A stretch of DNA of 64,000 nt from positions 1-64,000 of the forward strand of contig SLKG01000037.1 in the NCBI GenBank assembly GCA_007134735.1, written 5' to 3'. This document shows positions 29,880 through 38,506 of this stretch, one piece after another. The first letter of the stretch is position 1, and every line of letters begins with the position of its first letter. The notes under the pieces were generated by a model, which was given only the letters and a program-made list of their open reading frames with translations, was not told the DNA's origin and made no database searches. The stretch comes from Kiritimatiellia bacterium (GTDB taxonomy: Bacteria > Verrucomicrobiota > Kiritimatiellia > SLAD01). The position numbers and the translations under genes were made by a program.

Positions 29880-30083
29880 ATGAAAGTTCGTGTGGACCAA
29901 TCGATCTGTACCGGATGCGAGCTCTGTGCCGCCATCAGTCCCGATCTCTTCGAGATGAACGGCGAGGGGCTTTCCCAGGTTAAATCCGAAGCCGTTCCGG
30001 AAGACCGGACCGAGGAATGCCGGGATACCGCGGACACGTGTCCGGTCGAAGCGATCCGGGTGGAAGAACAAGATGAAGGTTAA
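29880..30083 (+). CDS. Small [4Fe-4S] ferredoxin
   Basis: MKVRVDQSICTGCELCAAISPDLFEM ... CRDTADTCPVEAIRV. Confidence 0.92.
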   Translation: MKVRVDQSICTGCELCAAISPDLFEMNGEGLSQVKSEAVPEDRTEECRDTADTCPVEAIRVEEQDEG

Positions 30084-30306
30084 AGTCGAACATGTGGCCA
30101 TGTTGCATTGCGACCGCCTTGCGGCGGATGGAATGGTGGAATTGAGCGAGCCGGCCACGATTCTCGATTTACTGAATGCCCTGGGCATCCGACCGGACCA
30201 TCAAAACGTCGTGGTTCCGTTCATCAACAGCGAGCGCGCCAAACGAACCAGCTCCTTGAGCGATGGAGATGAGGTCTTTCTCACGCTCGCCATCGGCGGC
30301 GGATGA
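30073..30306 (+). CDS. MoaD/ThiS-like beta-grasp sulfur-carrier-type protein
   Basis: 77 aa, hydrophobic beta-grasp pattern, ends LSDGDEVFLTLAIGGG (C-terminal GG); overlaps ferredoxin stop by 11 nt. Confidence 0.75.
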   Translation: MKVKVEHVAMLHCDRLAADGMVELSEPATILDLLNALGIRPDHQNVVVPFINSERAKRTSSLSDGDEVFLTLAIGGG

Positions 30307-30662
30307 TGGGGGGCGAGGCTTCCGCCGAGCCGGATTCCGTTCAGCGGTCCCGCCTTACTCGCGGCTCAGCAGGAGCTTCGCCCTCCAGGCTTCCCGAGTT
30401 CTGTTATTCGCGTGGTGGAGGGCGAGGCTCCCGCCGAGCCGGATTCCGTTCAGCTGCCCCGCCTTACTCGCGGCTCAGCAGGAGCTTCGCCCTCCAGGCT
30501 TCCCAAGTTCTGTTATTCGCGTGGTGGAGGGCGAGGCTCCCGCCGAGCCGGATTCCGTTCAGCTGCCCCGCCTTTCTTACGGCTCAGCAGGAGCTTCGCC
30601 CTCCAGGTTTGCCGAGTTGCGTTATTCGCGTGATGGAGGGCGAGGCTCCCGCCGAGCCGGGA
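30303..30662. repeat. 109-bp-period satellite of REP family 1 hairpins (about 3.3 units)
   Basis: ggcgaggct starts at 30312, 30421, 30530 and 30639 (109 bp each); arms ggagggcgaggctcccgccgagccg / cggctcagcaggagcttcgccctcc. Confidence 0.93.
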
Positions 30663-30675
30663 TCCACCCGTGCGC

Positions 30676-31560
30676 TTAATCTCCCGGCGCCCAATAATCG
30701 AGCATTTCCGCGAACAGGTCGAACGCCGGCTTGCTGAATCCGTATGGCGTTTCGAAGTGCACGCCGAGGGGGAATCCCCGTTCCCGGACGCCATCCACGA
30801 TCCGCCGGTACAGATCGAGCAACAACGGTTTCTTCTCCTTCAGATTCCATTCGGCGAGGCGCCGGACAAAGGCCTGCTCTTTTTCCGCGATCGGGTTGCC
30901 CGGGTCCTGGATCAACCACTGAATGATTTTCAAGCGGGTTTCCACCTGGGGGACATAACCGAAAGAAAGCAGGATCTCGGGTCGATGGGGATAACGATCG
31001 GCGAAGTCCGCGAGAAACCGGACGATGGAATCGGAAAAGAGCAGTTGGGTCAGCGCGAACGTGGCGCCCTGTTCACATTTGAAACCGAACCGTTCGATTT
31101 CATCCGCCCGTGTCGGTATCAGGATGACGCCCCGATGCGGTACCTGTTCCTGGAATCGCGCGAGCGCGTCGGTCGGCGACACGCCGTCCCCGTCGCCGTC
31201 GGTCATCGTGCGCGGGACGCCTACAAAAACGACCCCCTCAATCCCGGCCTCCAGCAGATTTTGAAAGCGGAATTGCAGTTGATCGGCATCAAGAAATGAG
31301 GTGACCTGGGTGCACAGGCCTTGAAGCCCGGGGAGTTCAGGCGCCGCGGCCTTCCATACGTCGAGCGGATCCATCCGGGGCTGCATCGGCACGGGCCGAT
31401 CGTCGTCCTCGTCGATCATACCCGGGATCACCAGGCTGTTGACCCGGTCCTCCATCCCAAAAGACCGGGAAAGTTCGCGCAGTTTCTGCGCGTTTTCCTT
31501 GACCCGATCCACACCGCCCTCAACGGTCGGAGGCACAAATTCCAATGCGATTCGATTCAT
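30676..31560 (-). CDS. Methylenetetrahydrofolate reductase-family protein
   Basis: MNRIALEFVPPTVEGGVDRVKENAQKL; TIM-barrel pattern; FKCEQGATFALTQLLFSDSIVRFLADF. Confidence 0.75.
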   Translation of the reverse strand: MNRIALEFVPPTVEGGVDRVKENAQKLRELSRSFGMEDRVNSLVIPGMIDEDDDRPVPMQPRMDPLDVWKAAAPELPGLQGLCTQVTSFLDADQLQFRFQNLLEAGIEGVVFVGVPRTMTDGDGDGVSPTDALARFQEQVPHRGVILIPTRADEIERFGFKCEQGATFALTQLLFSDSIVRFLADFADRYPHRPEILLSFGYVPQVETRLKIIQWLIQDPGNPIAEKEQAFVRRLAEWNLKEKKPLLLDLYRRIVDGVRERGFPLGVHFETPYGFSKPAFDLFAEMLDYWAPGD

Positions 31561-31729
31561 ATTACTTCCTGCTCCGCCAAGCCGGGGTGGAGGGTGACAG
31601 GAAACAGCAGAAATCACAAGTCCGAACCGGTGAATTCCCGGAAAGAAACATTGCTATCAGGGAGCGAAATGGCCAGACTGAAGTGGAGAACGATATACAC
31701 GGAACCGGATACAAAGAGAGGGGTGTATC

Positions 31730-32323
31730 ATGAAGAAAGCCCGTTACGTGTTCATCGCCGGTCTCCTGGCCATGACCCTGCCCGTACAGACGGTCGAAGC
31801 CGAACTGCTCCGCAATACCCGCTTCGATTCGCCTCCCATCCGGCGTCATCAGAAGGATACGGTTCCAGACGGCTGGCTTGTTTTTTCAAGCGCCGGCCGG
31901 GCCAACCGTGTGACAATGACCCGTTCGGTTTCGCATGAAGGCCGGCAGTCCGTGCGCATGCAGGCACAGAAGCAGCCCATGGCCTTCCAGGGCATATGCC
32001 AGGCGGTCCGCGTTCAGCGGGAAAGGGAGTACGAGTTCGTCGTGCATGTCTATATTGATGAGTCGGAGCCGCTGGAAGGGGCGGTACACGGCCAGATGGT
32101 CATCGAATGGCTTGACCGGGATGAGGCCGAGATCAGCCGCGATCTGGGGCCGGAATGGGATCATGAGCTGGAACCCGGGGAATGGCATTGTTTCCGTTTC
32201 ACGGTGCAGGCGCCCGAAGATGCCGTGGCGGCCGTTTTCAGCATTATACAGCACGACGGCCGCACCGGAACCGGATCGGGAACCTTCTATGTGGATGCCG
32301 TGTCCGTGCAACGATCCCGGTAG
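31730..32323 (+). CDS. Hypothetical secreted protein with carbohydrate-binding-like beta sandwich
   Basis: Signal peptide; LLRNTRFDS..PDGW...G.QSVRMQAQ...ICQAVRVQREREYEFVVHVY... CBM-like pattern (inference). Confidence 0.65.
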   Translation: MKKARYVFIAGLLAMTLPVQTVEAELLRNTRFDSPPIRRHQKDTVPDGWLVFSSAGRANRVTMTRSVSHEGRQSVRMQAQKQPMAFQGICQAVRVQREREYEFVVHVYIDESEPLEGAVHGQMVIEWLDRDEAEISRDLGPEWDHELEPGEWHCFRFTVQAPEDAVAAVFSIIQHDGRTGTGSGTFYVDAVSVQRSR

Positions 32324-32379
32324 ATCGCGTCCATGTCCGGGTCGTTTTTTCGGAAAGCGCGTTTCCGGCATCGGAATTT

Positions 32380-32820
32380 CTAGTAGCTGTACACCCCGCG
32401 CATGAGCGCGTCCCGTATCGCAGAAACCATCTTGGCGGAGCGCATCGTGGCGGCGGTAAGCCCGTCCACATCATCCGCAATGTTTTCCGGCCTGTACAGG
32501 TCCGTGAGGTGGGTTCGAATATCCCGGCCTTCGAGATATTCGATCAGCTTGACATACTCGTCGCGCAACCGGGCCTCCTTCGTGCCGTTCTCGGCGTGCA
32601 GATATTCGTCGCCCTGGGCCTGAAGGTGTCGGAACCCGATTTGAGTGACGCGGTGGTCCCGCAGGGTGAATTCAATGCCGACCTGGATTTCATCCCTGTC
32701 GATGAAGACGCCGCGATAGGTGCCGTCCTCGTATACCGGAAGCGCTTCGGGATGCCTGGCGCACCCGGCCAGATATCCGAGTGAGAGCAACGCGATGAGA
32801 GTTATGATGCTGTATTTCAT
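32380..32820 (-). CDS. FMN-binding-domain lipoprotein
   Basis: Lipobox SLGYLAGC; DGTYRGVF start of repeat; DGLTAAT resembles the flavinylation motif D-x-(I/L)-(S/T)-(G/A)-A-T. Confidence 0.82.
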   Translation of the reverse strand: MKYSIITLIALLSLGYLAGCARHPEALPVYEDGTYRGVFIDRDEIQVGIEFTLRDHRVTQIGFRHLQAQGDEYLHAENGTKEARLRDEYVKLIEYLEGRDIRTHLTDLYRPENIADDVDGLTAATMRSAKMVSAIRDALMRGVYSY

Positions 32821-32892
32821 ATTCCATCTCCTGTAATTCACCTGTCACGCCGGGTGGGGGAGATCCACGACGCAAGGCCGCATTGCTCCCGG

Positions 32893-35235
32893 CTATTCGC
32901 TTTTCACTTCGGGCAGGTTCCCGTTCAGGCCCTGCCAGACTTTTTCGGCCGTGAAGGGGCCGGACCGCAACCGAACGCCGCAGGCGTTGTAAATCGCGTT
33001 GCCGATGGCCGGCATGGGGCCGTTGATTCCGATCTCCGCGATGCTCTTCGCGCCGTACGGCCCGGTTTTCTCATAACTCGGAACGAGAATGGTCTTCATC
33101 TCGGGCAGATCGCGTAGCGTGAACAGCTTGTACTCTCCGAAGCCCGGGTTCGTCATGCGCCCCTTATCGTTGAAGAGGTATTGCTCCGTCATCGCGTAGG
33201 TAATGCCGTTCATCACGGCGCCTTCGACCTGGCCTTCCGCGAGTTTGGGGTGGATCGGCGTGCCGCAATCGGCGGCGGCGACGTACTTGATCAGTTGCAC
33301 CCGGCCGGTCAGCGTGTCCACTTCCACCTCGGCGAAATGCGCGGCGAAGGGCGGCGGCGAGTGATGCACGATCTTGGATGAGATATCCCCGATCTGGAAC
33401 TGGTTCGTGTTGTACATGGAGTACAGCGCGATTTCCGAGAAGGAGACCTGTCCTTCGCCGTTCTTTTCCACGACCTTTGAATCCTGCACGGTGACTTCGG
33501 AGGGTTTCCGGTCCAGCATCTCCGCGCCCACCTTGAGGATCTGTTTGCGGACCTTCTCCGCCACGTTCTGCACGGCCTGACCGCTCAAGTACGTGGTGCT
33601 CGACGCGTAGGCGCCGACGTCGAAGGGCGTCATGTCGGTGTCGGATGAATAGACGATGATCTGTTCGAGATCCGTGCCGAGCGTTTCGGCGGCGATCTGG
33701 GCGAGCACGGTATCGCTCCCGGTGCCGAGATCGGTCGCTCCCAGGAGCAGGTTGAACGATCCGTCCTCGTTCATCTTCAGCGTGGCGGCGCCCATGTCGA
33801 TTTCCGGAATGGCGGAACCCTGCATAAGGCAGGCCATACCCAGGCCGCGGCGGAACCGGCCCTTCTTGTCGGAGTGCGGTTTGCGTTTGCGCCAGCCGAT
33901 TTCGCGGGCGCCCGCCTTGATGCAACGGGCCAGCTCGCAACTGGTGATGGCCTGGTCCACGCCCTCGCGTCCTTCGCCGAGCGCGCGGAATATGGGCGAG
34001 GTGTCGCCGGACTTGATGTGGTTCATGGCGCGGAATTCGAGCGGATCCATCCCGATCTTCTCGGCGACCTCGTCCATCGCGCATTCCAGGGCGAAAGCGG
34101 CCTGGGTCGCGCCGTACCCGCGGTAGGCGCCCCCGGCGGGCAGGTTCGTGTACACTACCGTTCCATTGAAGTGTATATGTTCGCACCGGTACAGCGGCAG
34201 TACCTTGCTCCCGCAATTGCACACCACGGTCAACCCCTGGCTCCCGTTCCAACCGGTATTCGAGAGGCAGTCGAGACCGAGCGCCGTGATGGTGCCGTCA
34301 CGTTTCGCGCCGATCCGGATTCGCATGAGCATGGGATGGCGCGTGCGCGCGCTGATGAATTCCTCCTTGCGCGTGTATTCCCAGTACACCGGCTTTCGCG
34401 TGCGCAGGGCCATCATGGCCACGACGTCTTCCAGCACGATTTCCTGCTTGGCGCCGAACCCGCCCCCGATGCGGGGCTTGATCACACGCACCCGGCGCAC
34501 GGGGATGCCCAGTGTCTGCGCGACAATGCGCCGGCAATGGAACGGCACCTGCGTGCTCGTCGTGATGATGATCCGGTCCTCCCGGTCCACCCACGCCATC
34601 GAAACGTGCGGCTCGACCGGACAATGCTGTCCGTAGTGATTGTAGAAGCGGTGATCGACCGTGGCGTCCGCCTCCGCCATGCCCTTTTCGAATTCCCCGA
34701 TGTCCATGTCCACCTTCGCGGCCATGTTGCGGTCCTTGTCGTACGGGACGGGAATCACGGCGCGCGCCTCCGGTTCGTCGTGAATCACCGGCGCGCCTTC
34801 CTTCATGGCGTCCTCGATGTGAAGCACGGCCGGCAGGACCTCGTATTCCACCTTGATGGCCTTCAGGGCGGCTTCCGCGATCTTCTCGGTCTCCGCGGCC
34901 ACGGCGGCCACGCGGTCGCCGACAAAGCGCATCTTGCTGTCGAACATAAAGGTGTCGTAAGGCGACGGCTCCGGATATCCCTGTCCGGCGGTGGTATGCA
35001 CGATGCGCGGCACGTTGCCGTAATAGAGCACGGCATGCACGCCCGGCATCTGTTCCGCTTCCGAGATGTCGATGGACGTAATGCGCGCGTGCGCATGCGG
35101 GCTCGTGAGCATCTTGATGATCAAGGCGTCCCTCGGTTTCAGGTCGCCGACATAGGACGGCTTTCCCAGCGCCAGTGTCATGGCGTCGATCTTGCGAAGC
35201 GGTTTATTGACGACTTTGAAATTTCTCTTTTTCAT
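32893..35235 (-). CDS. Xanthine-dehydrogenase-family molybdenum-binding subunit
   Basis: DAMTLALGKPSYVGDL, PRIGGGFGAKQE, LPAGGAYRGYGATQAAFALE, GQAVQNVAEKVRKQILKVGAEML. Confidence 0.93.
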   Translation of the reverse strand: MKKRNFKVVNKPLRKIDAMTLALGKPSYVGDLKPRDALIIKMLTSPHAHARITSIDISEAEQMPGVHAVLYYGNVPRIVHTTAGQGYPEPSPYDTFMFDSKMRFVGDRVAAVAAETEKIAEAALKAIKVEYEVLPAVLHIEDAMKEGAPVIHDEPEARAVIPVPYDKDRNMAAKVDMDIGEFEKGMAEADATVDHRFYNHYGQHCPVEPHVSMAWVDREDRIIITTSTQVPFHCRRIVAQTLGIPVRRVRVIKPRIGGGFGAKQEIVLEDVVAMMALRTRKPVYWEYTRKEEFISARTRHPMLMRIRIGAKRDGTITALGLDCLSNTGWNGSQGLTVVCNCGSKVLPLYRCEHIHFNGTVVYTNLPAGGAYRGYGATQAAFALECAMDEVAEKIGMDPLEFRAMNHIKSGDTSPIFRALGEGREGVDQAITSCELARCIKAGAREIGWRKRKPHSDKKGRFRRGLGMACLMQGSAIPEIDMGAATLKMNEDGSFNLLLGATDLGTGSDTVLAQIAAETLGTDLEQIIVYSSDTDMTPFDVGAYASSTTYLSGQAVQNVAEKVRKQILKVGAEMLDRKPSEVTVQDSKVVEKNGEGQVSFSEIALYSMYNTNQFQIGDISSKIVHHSPPPFAAHFAEVEVDTLTGRVQLIKYVAAADCGTPIHPKLAEGQVEGAVMNGITYAMTEQYLFNDKGRMTNPGFGEYKLFTLRDLPEMKTILVPSYEKTGPYGAKSIAEIGINGPMPAIGNAIYNACGVRLRSGPFTAEKVWQGLNGNLPEVKSE

Positions 35236-35320
35236 GGCTGAAATTTCCCGTTGAGGTTTGGATGGACTGTGGCGTTTGTATATCGATATGACATCTGGAA
35301 AACGGGGGGCCGACCCACGT

Positions 35321-35345
35321 CCTCTCCCCGCTCCCCGGGGAGAGG
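35321..35345. repeat. Perfect 10-bp stem hairpin between molybdenum and 2Fe-2S subunit genes
   Basis: cctctccccg-ctccc-cggggagagg. Confidence 0.85.
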
Positions 35346-35398
35346 GGGAGATGGTTGATGGGTTTGATCGAGAACAGTGTTTTCATCACATAATCATT

Positions 35399-35869
35399 TC
35401 AGGACTCGGCGCGCGCGCCTGCCGAGCAGCTCAACAGGGCGTCCCGGATTTTTACATAGCCGGTACAGCGGCACAGGTTGCCGTCCAGATGCCGCCGGAA
35501 ATCCTCCTCGCCGGCATCCGGCTTCTGGTCGAGCAGGGCCTTGGCGGCCATCACCATGCCGGGCGTGCAATAGCCGCACTGCACCGCGCCTGCGTCCGCC
35601 ATGGCCGTCTGCAACGGGTGCGGACGGTCGAAATCGCCGATGCCTTCGATGGTCTCCACGATGCGTCCGGCCACCTGGAAAGCGAACAGGATGCAGGAAT
35701 TGACAGCCCGCCCGTCCACGATAACCGTGCACGATCCGCACATCCCGTTATCGCATCCGCACTTCGTGCCCGTCAGCCCCGAGCGGCGGAGCAGGTCGAG
35801 GAACCGTTCGTCCGGCTCGATATCGAACGAGCGTTCCCGGCCATTCAAGGTAAAGGTAATGGATTTCAT
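35399..35869 (-). CDS. [2Fe-2S] subunit of xanthine-dehydrogenase-family enzyme
   Basis: GCDNGMCGSCTVIVDGRAVNSCI and CGYCTPGMVMAAKALL ... NLCRCTGYVKI. Confidence 0.95.
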   Translation of the reverse strand: MKSITFTLNGRERSFDIEPDERFLDLLRRSGLTGTKCGCDNGMCGSCTVIVDGRAVNSCILFAFQVAGRIVETIEGIGDFDRPHPLQTAMADAGAVQCGYCTPGMVMAAKALLDQKPDAGEEDFRRHLDGNLCRCTGYVKIRDALLSCSAGARAES

Positions 35870-36711
35870 GATCGTTCTCCCTTTGCTTCTTCATAAGCTT
35901 GTGTGAGGACATCCACGATGCGCACCGAGGCGAGATGCCGGATATAGTCGTCCGACAAACCGGCTGAACCTCTCCAGCGAACTTCCTCCAACCCGGCCTC
36001 GGCGGCCTCCGCGAATTTCTTCGGTCCGGGCCGCGCGCCCACGAGCGCTTTTTCAACAGCGGTCAGACGTGTCGGCAGCGGGACGCCCGAACCGGCGGCT
36101 ATCCGGAGTCCGCCGACGCGCCCTTCGCGCACGTCCAACCGTGCCGCCAGCGTCAGCCGGCTGAAATCACTGCCGGTTCGACGTTCCTTGTGATAACCGA
36201 ACCCTTCGCCTGCGACGAGGGGGGGGACGCGGATGGCCGTCAACAGGTCACCCGGCTGGAAGTGATGAAACGGCTGTGAGGCGAAATACGTGTCCGCGTC
36301 CACTACGCGATCCGAATCGCCGGTGATGATCATGGAGGCGTTCAGCACCAGCAGGGCCACGGGAAAATCGGACCAGGGGAAGGTGCGCACGATGGAGCCG
36401 CCGACGGTGGCTGCGTTGCGCACGGTTTGACTCACGAACGCGTCGGCGACCCGGTCGAGCACCCAGCCGTCGTCGCGGAATTCCAAAAGCTCCGCAACCC
36501 GCGTGGTCGCGCCGATCTCGAAGTTACCCTCCTCGCGGCGGATGCCGTCCAGGCCAAGCCGTGTGATATCCACGGCGATTCGGGGTGTTTCATCCCGCAG
36601 GAATACGTGCAGGGTGGATCCGGCGACCGGCACGGCCGCGTCGCCCAGTTCCTTGAGCAGGGCTCGGGCTTCATCGAGCCGGGTTGGTGTTTTGAAGTCG
36701 GTATAGTTCAT
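35866..36711 (-). CDS. FAD-binding subunit of xanthine-dehydrogenase-family enzyme
   Basis: MNYTDFKTPTRLDEARALL; QTVRNAATVGGSIVRTFPWSD; ATGA overlap with the 2Fe-2S subunit gene. Confidence 0.92.
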   Translation of the reverse strand: MNYTDFKTPTRLDEARALLKELGDAAVPVAGSTLHVFLRDETPRIAVDITRLGLDGIRREEGNFEIGATTRVAELLEFRDDGWVLDRVADAFVSQTVRNAATVGGSIVRTFPWSDFPVALLVLNASMIITGDSDRVVDADTYFASQPFHHFQPGDLLTAIRVPPLVAGEGFGYHKERRTGSDFSRLTLAARLDVREGRVGGLRIAAGSGVPLPTRLTAVEKALVGARPGPKKFAEAAEAGLEEVRWRGSAGLSDDYIRHLASVRIVDVLTQAYEEAKGERS

Positions 36712-36735
36712 GATGGACCTCCGGTGTGGGAGAGC

Positions 36736-36903
36736 GGTTGTAGGTTTTGGGTTATAGGTTTTAGGAAGGGTGTGAGGAAAGGCGGGTTTCCAATGATTGG
36801 AAACGGGAACAGTAATTCTTTCCAACGATTGGGAAAACGACACCGAAAACTTTCCAACGATTGGATGTTCTTCCCTGGAACCTGTAACCCAAAACCTAAA
36901 ACC
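36736..36903. repeat. Inverted repeat (21/23) enclosing three TTTCCAAYGATTGG palindromes at exact 32-bp spacing
   Basis: Arms 36736-36758 and 36881-36903; palindromes start at 36787, 36819 and 36851. Confidence 0.88.
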
Positions 36904-36907
36904 TTCC

Positions 36908-38323
36908 TCATCGGTACTTCACCCCCAGTTTATCCTCCGTCGCCTTCAGCATCCGTTCCGCGATTTCGTTGGCGCGGTGGAAGAGGGCTTGCTCGTCCAG
37001 GTCCACCAATTGCCCGTGACGGACCAGGATACGGCCGTTGACCATGGTCAGGTCCGCGCGCGGTCCGGCCCCGCAGAAGAGGAGGGCATGGGCCGGATCG
37101 GCCATGGCCCCGGCATAATCGATGCGGTCGAGCCGGAACATGGCCAGGTCGGCGGCGGCGCCGGGCTTGATCCGGCCGATTTCCGGCTGACCCAGAATGG
37201 CGGCGCCGCCCGTGGTGGCCATTTCCAGCACACGCCGCGGCGGCATGGATTCCACGGATGTACCCACCCGGTGCACCAGCAAGGCCATCTGCAGTTCACG
37301 GGCGAGATTGGATGAATCGTTGCTGGCGCTGCCGTCCACCGCGAGCCCCACGGGCACGCCGGCCTGCCGCATGGCCGGGATCGGCGCGATGCCGGATCCC
37401 AGGCGCAGGTTGGAAGAGGGGCAATGCGCAATGCCGGTCCGGGTATCGGCCAGGCGCCGGATTTCGTCCTCGTTGAAATAAATGCCGTGGGCAAACCAGA
37501 CGTCGTCGCCGATCCAGCCGACCTCCGCCATGTAATCGAGCGGGCGTTTTCCGTACACCTCCAGGCAATATTTCTCTTCGTCCAGGGTCTCGCACAGGTG
37601 CGTATGACAACGCACCCCGCGGCGCCGCGCGACCTGTATGGTTTCCTCCAGCAGTTCCGTGGTGACCGAAAACGGGGAGCAGGGCGCCAGAATGATCCGG
37701 CACATGGAGTGGGGGGCGGGGTCGTGGTATTTATCAATGACCCGCTCGCAGTCGGCCAGGATCGCTTCCGGTTTCTGAACGAGATCGTCCGGCGGCAGAC
37801 CGCCCTCGGATTTGCCGCGGCTCATACTGCCGCGCGTAGGATGAAAGCGGACGCCCATTTTCCGGGCCGTCTCGATTTCCACGTCGAGCAGTTCGGCCGA
37901 GGCTTTGTTCGGAAAGACGTAAAAATGATCGGTCGTCGTCGTACAGCCGTACAGCAACAACTCCCCGACGCCCACCTGCGTGCTGACTTCCACCGCTTCC
38001 TCGCGCAATTCGCGCCAGACTTCGTAGAGGCCGATCAGCCAGTCAAACAATTTGGCGTTCTGAACCCGGGGAATATTGCGGGTCAGCGTTTGGTACAGGT
38101 GGTGATGCGTATTAATGAAACCCGGATAGACGACGCAATGGGATCCGTCGATGATTTCGAGGTTTTCCTGTTTGAGCCGTGTATTGAGCCGATCGGATTG
38201 ATCGGCGGGGATGATTTCGGAAATCCGTCCGTCTTCAATCAGGAGATGAGCCCCGCGCAGGTCCGGTTCACCGTCAACCATGGTGACCAGTGTGTGAATA
38301 TCGCGGATAAGATAATGACTCAT
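36908..38323 (-). CDS. Amidohydrolase (8-oxoguanine/guanine deaminase-like)
   Basis: YPGFINTHHHLYQTLTRNIP, CHTHLCETLDEEKYC, WFAHGIYF, VDGSASNDSSNLARELQ. Confidence 0.87.
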   Translation of the reverse strand: MSHYLIRDIHTLVTMVDGEPDLRGAHLLIEDGRISEIIPADQSDRLNTRLKQENLEIIDGSHCVVYPGFINTHHHLYQTLTRNIPRVQNAKLFDWLIGLYEVWRELREEAVEVSTQVGVGELLLYGCTTTTDHFYVFPNKASAELLDVEIETARKMGVRFHPTRGSMSRGKSEGGLPPDDLVQKPEAILADCERVIDKYHDPAPHSMCRIILAPCSPFSVTTELLEETIQVARRRGVRCHTHLCETLDEEKYCLEVYGKRPLDYMAEVGWIGDDVWFAHGIYFNEDEIRRLADTRTGIAHCPSSNLRLGSGIAPIPAMRQAGVPVGLAVDGSASNDSSNLARELQMALLVHRVGTSVESMPPRRVLEMATTGGAAILGQPEIGRIKPGAAADLAMFRLDRIDYAGAMADPAHALLFCGAGPRADLTMVNGRILVRHGQLVDLDEQALFHRANEIAERMLKATEDKLGVKYR

Positions 38324-38506
38324 CTTATTATCCCAATCGGTACTGCGGCATATGTGATCAACCATAACTCTAGGCCGGGAGCGAGCGCAGGGTCAAGGAA
38401 AAGGCGTGGGGGCTGATCGTCGGACCCCGGCGTTCGCAACCCACTCTTTCACCGGCAACGTCTCCCGGAACGATCGGGGTGAGAGCATGTGCCCTGAATA
38501 CGAGTT

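Noticed and set aside
30263-30737. Overlapping plus-strand ORFs with EGEAPAEP/SAGASPS repeats
   Set aside because: All frames of the 109-bp satellite are open; these are repeat translations.
33874-35241. 455-aa plus-strand ORF
   Set aside because: Antisense of the well-supported molybdenum subunit gene.
36787-36865. Possible mini CRISPR array (three repeats, 32-bp period)
   Set aside because: Repeat core is a short palindrome, spacers are only about 15-18 nt, only three copies, no cas genes and an enclosing inverted repeat; better explained as palindromic sites.
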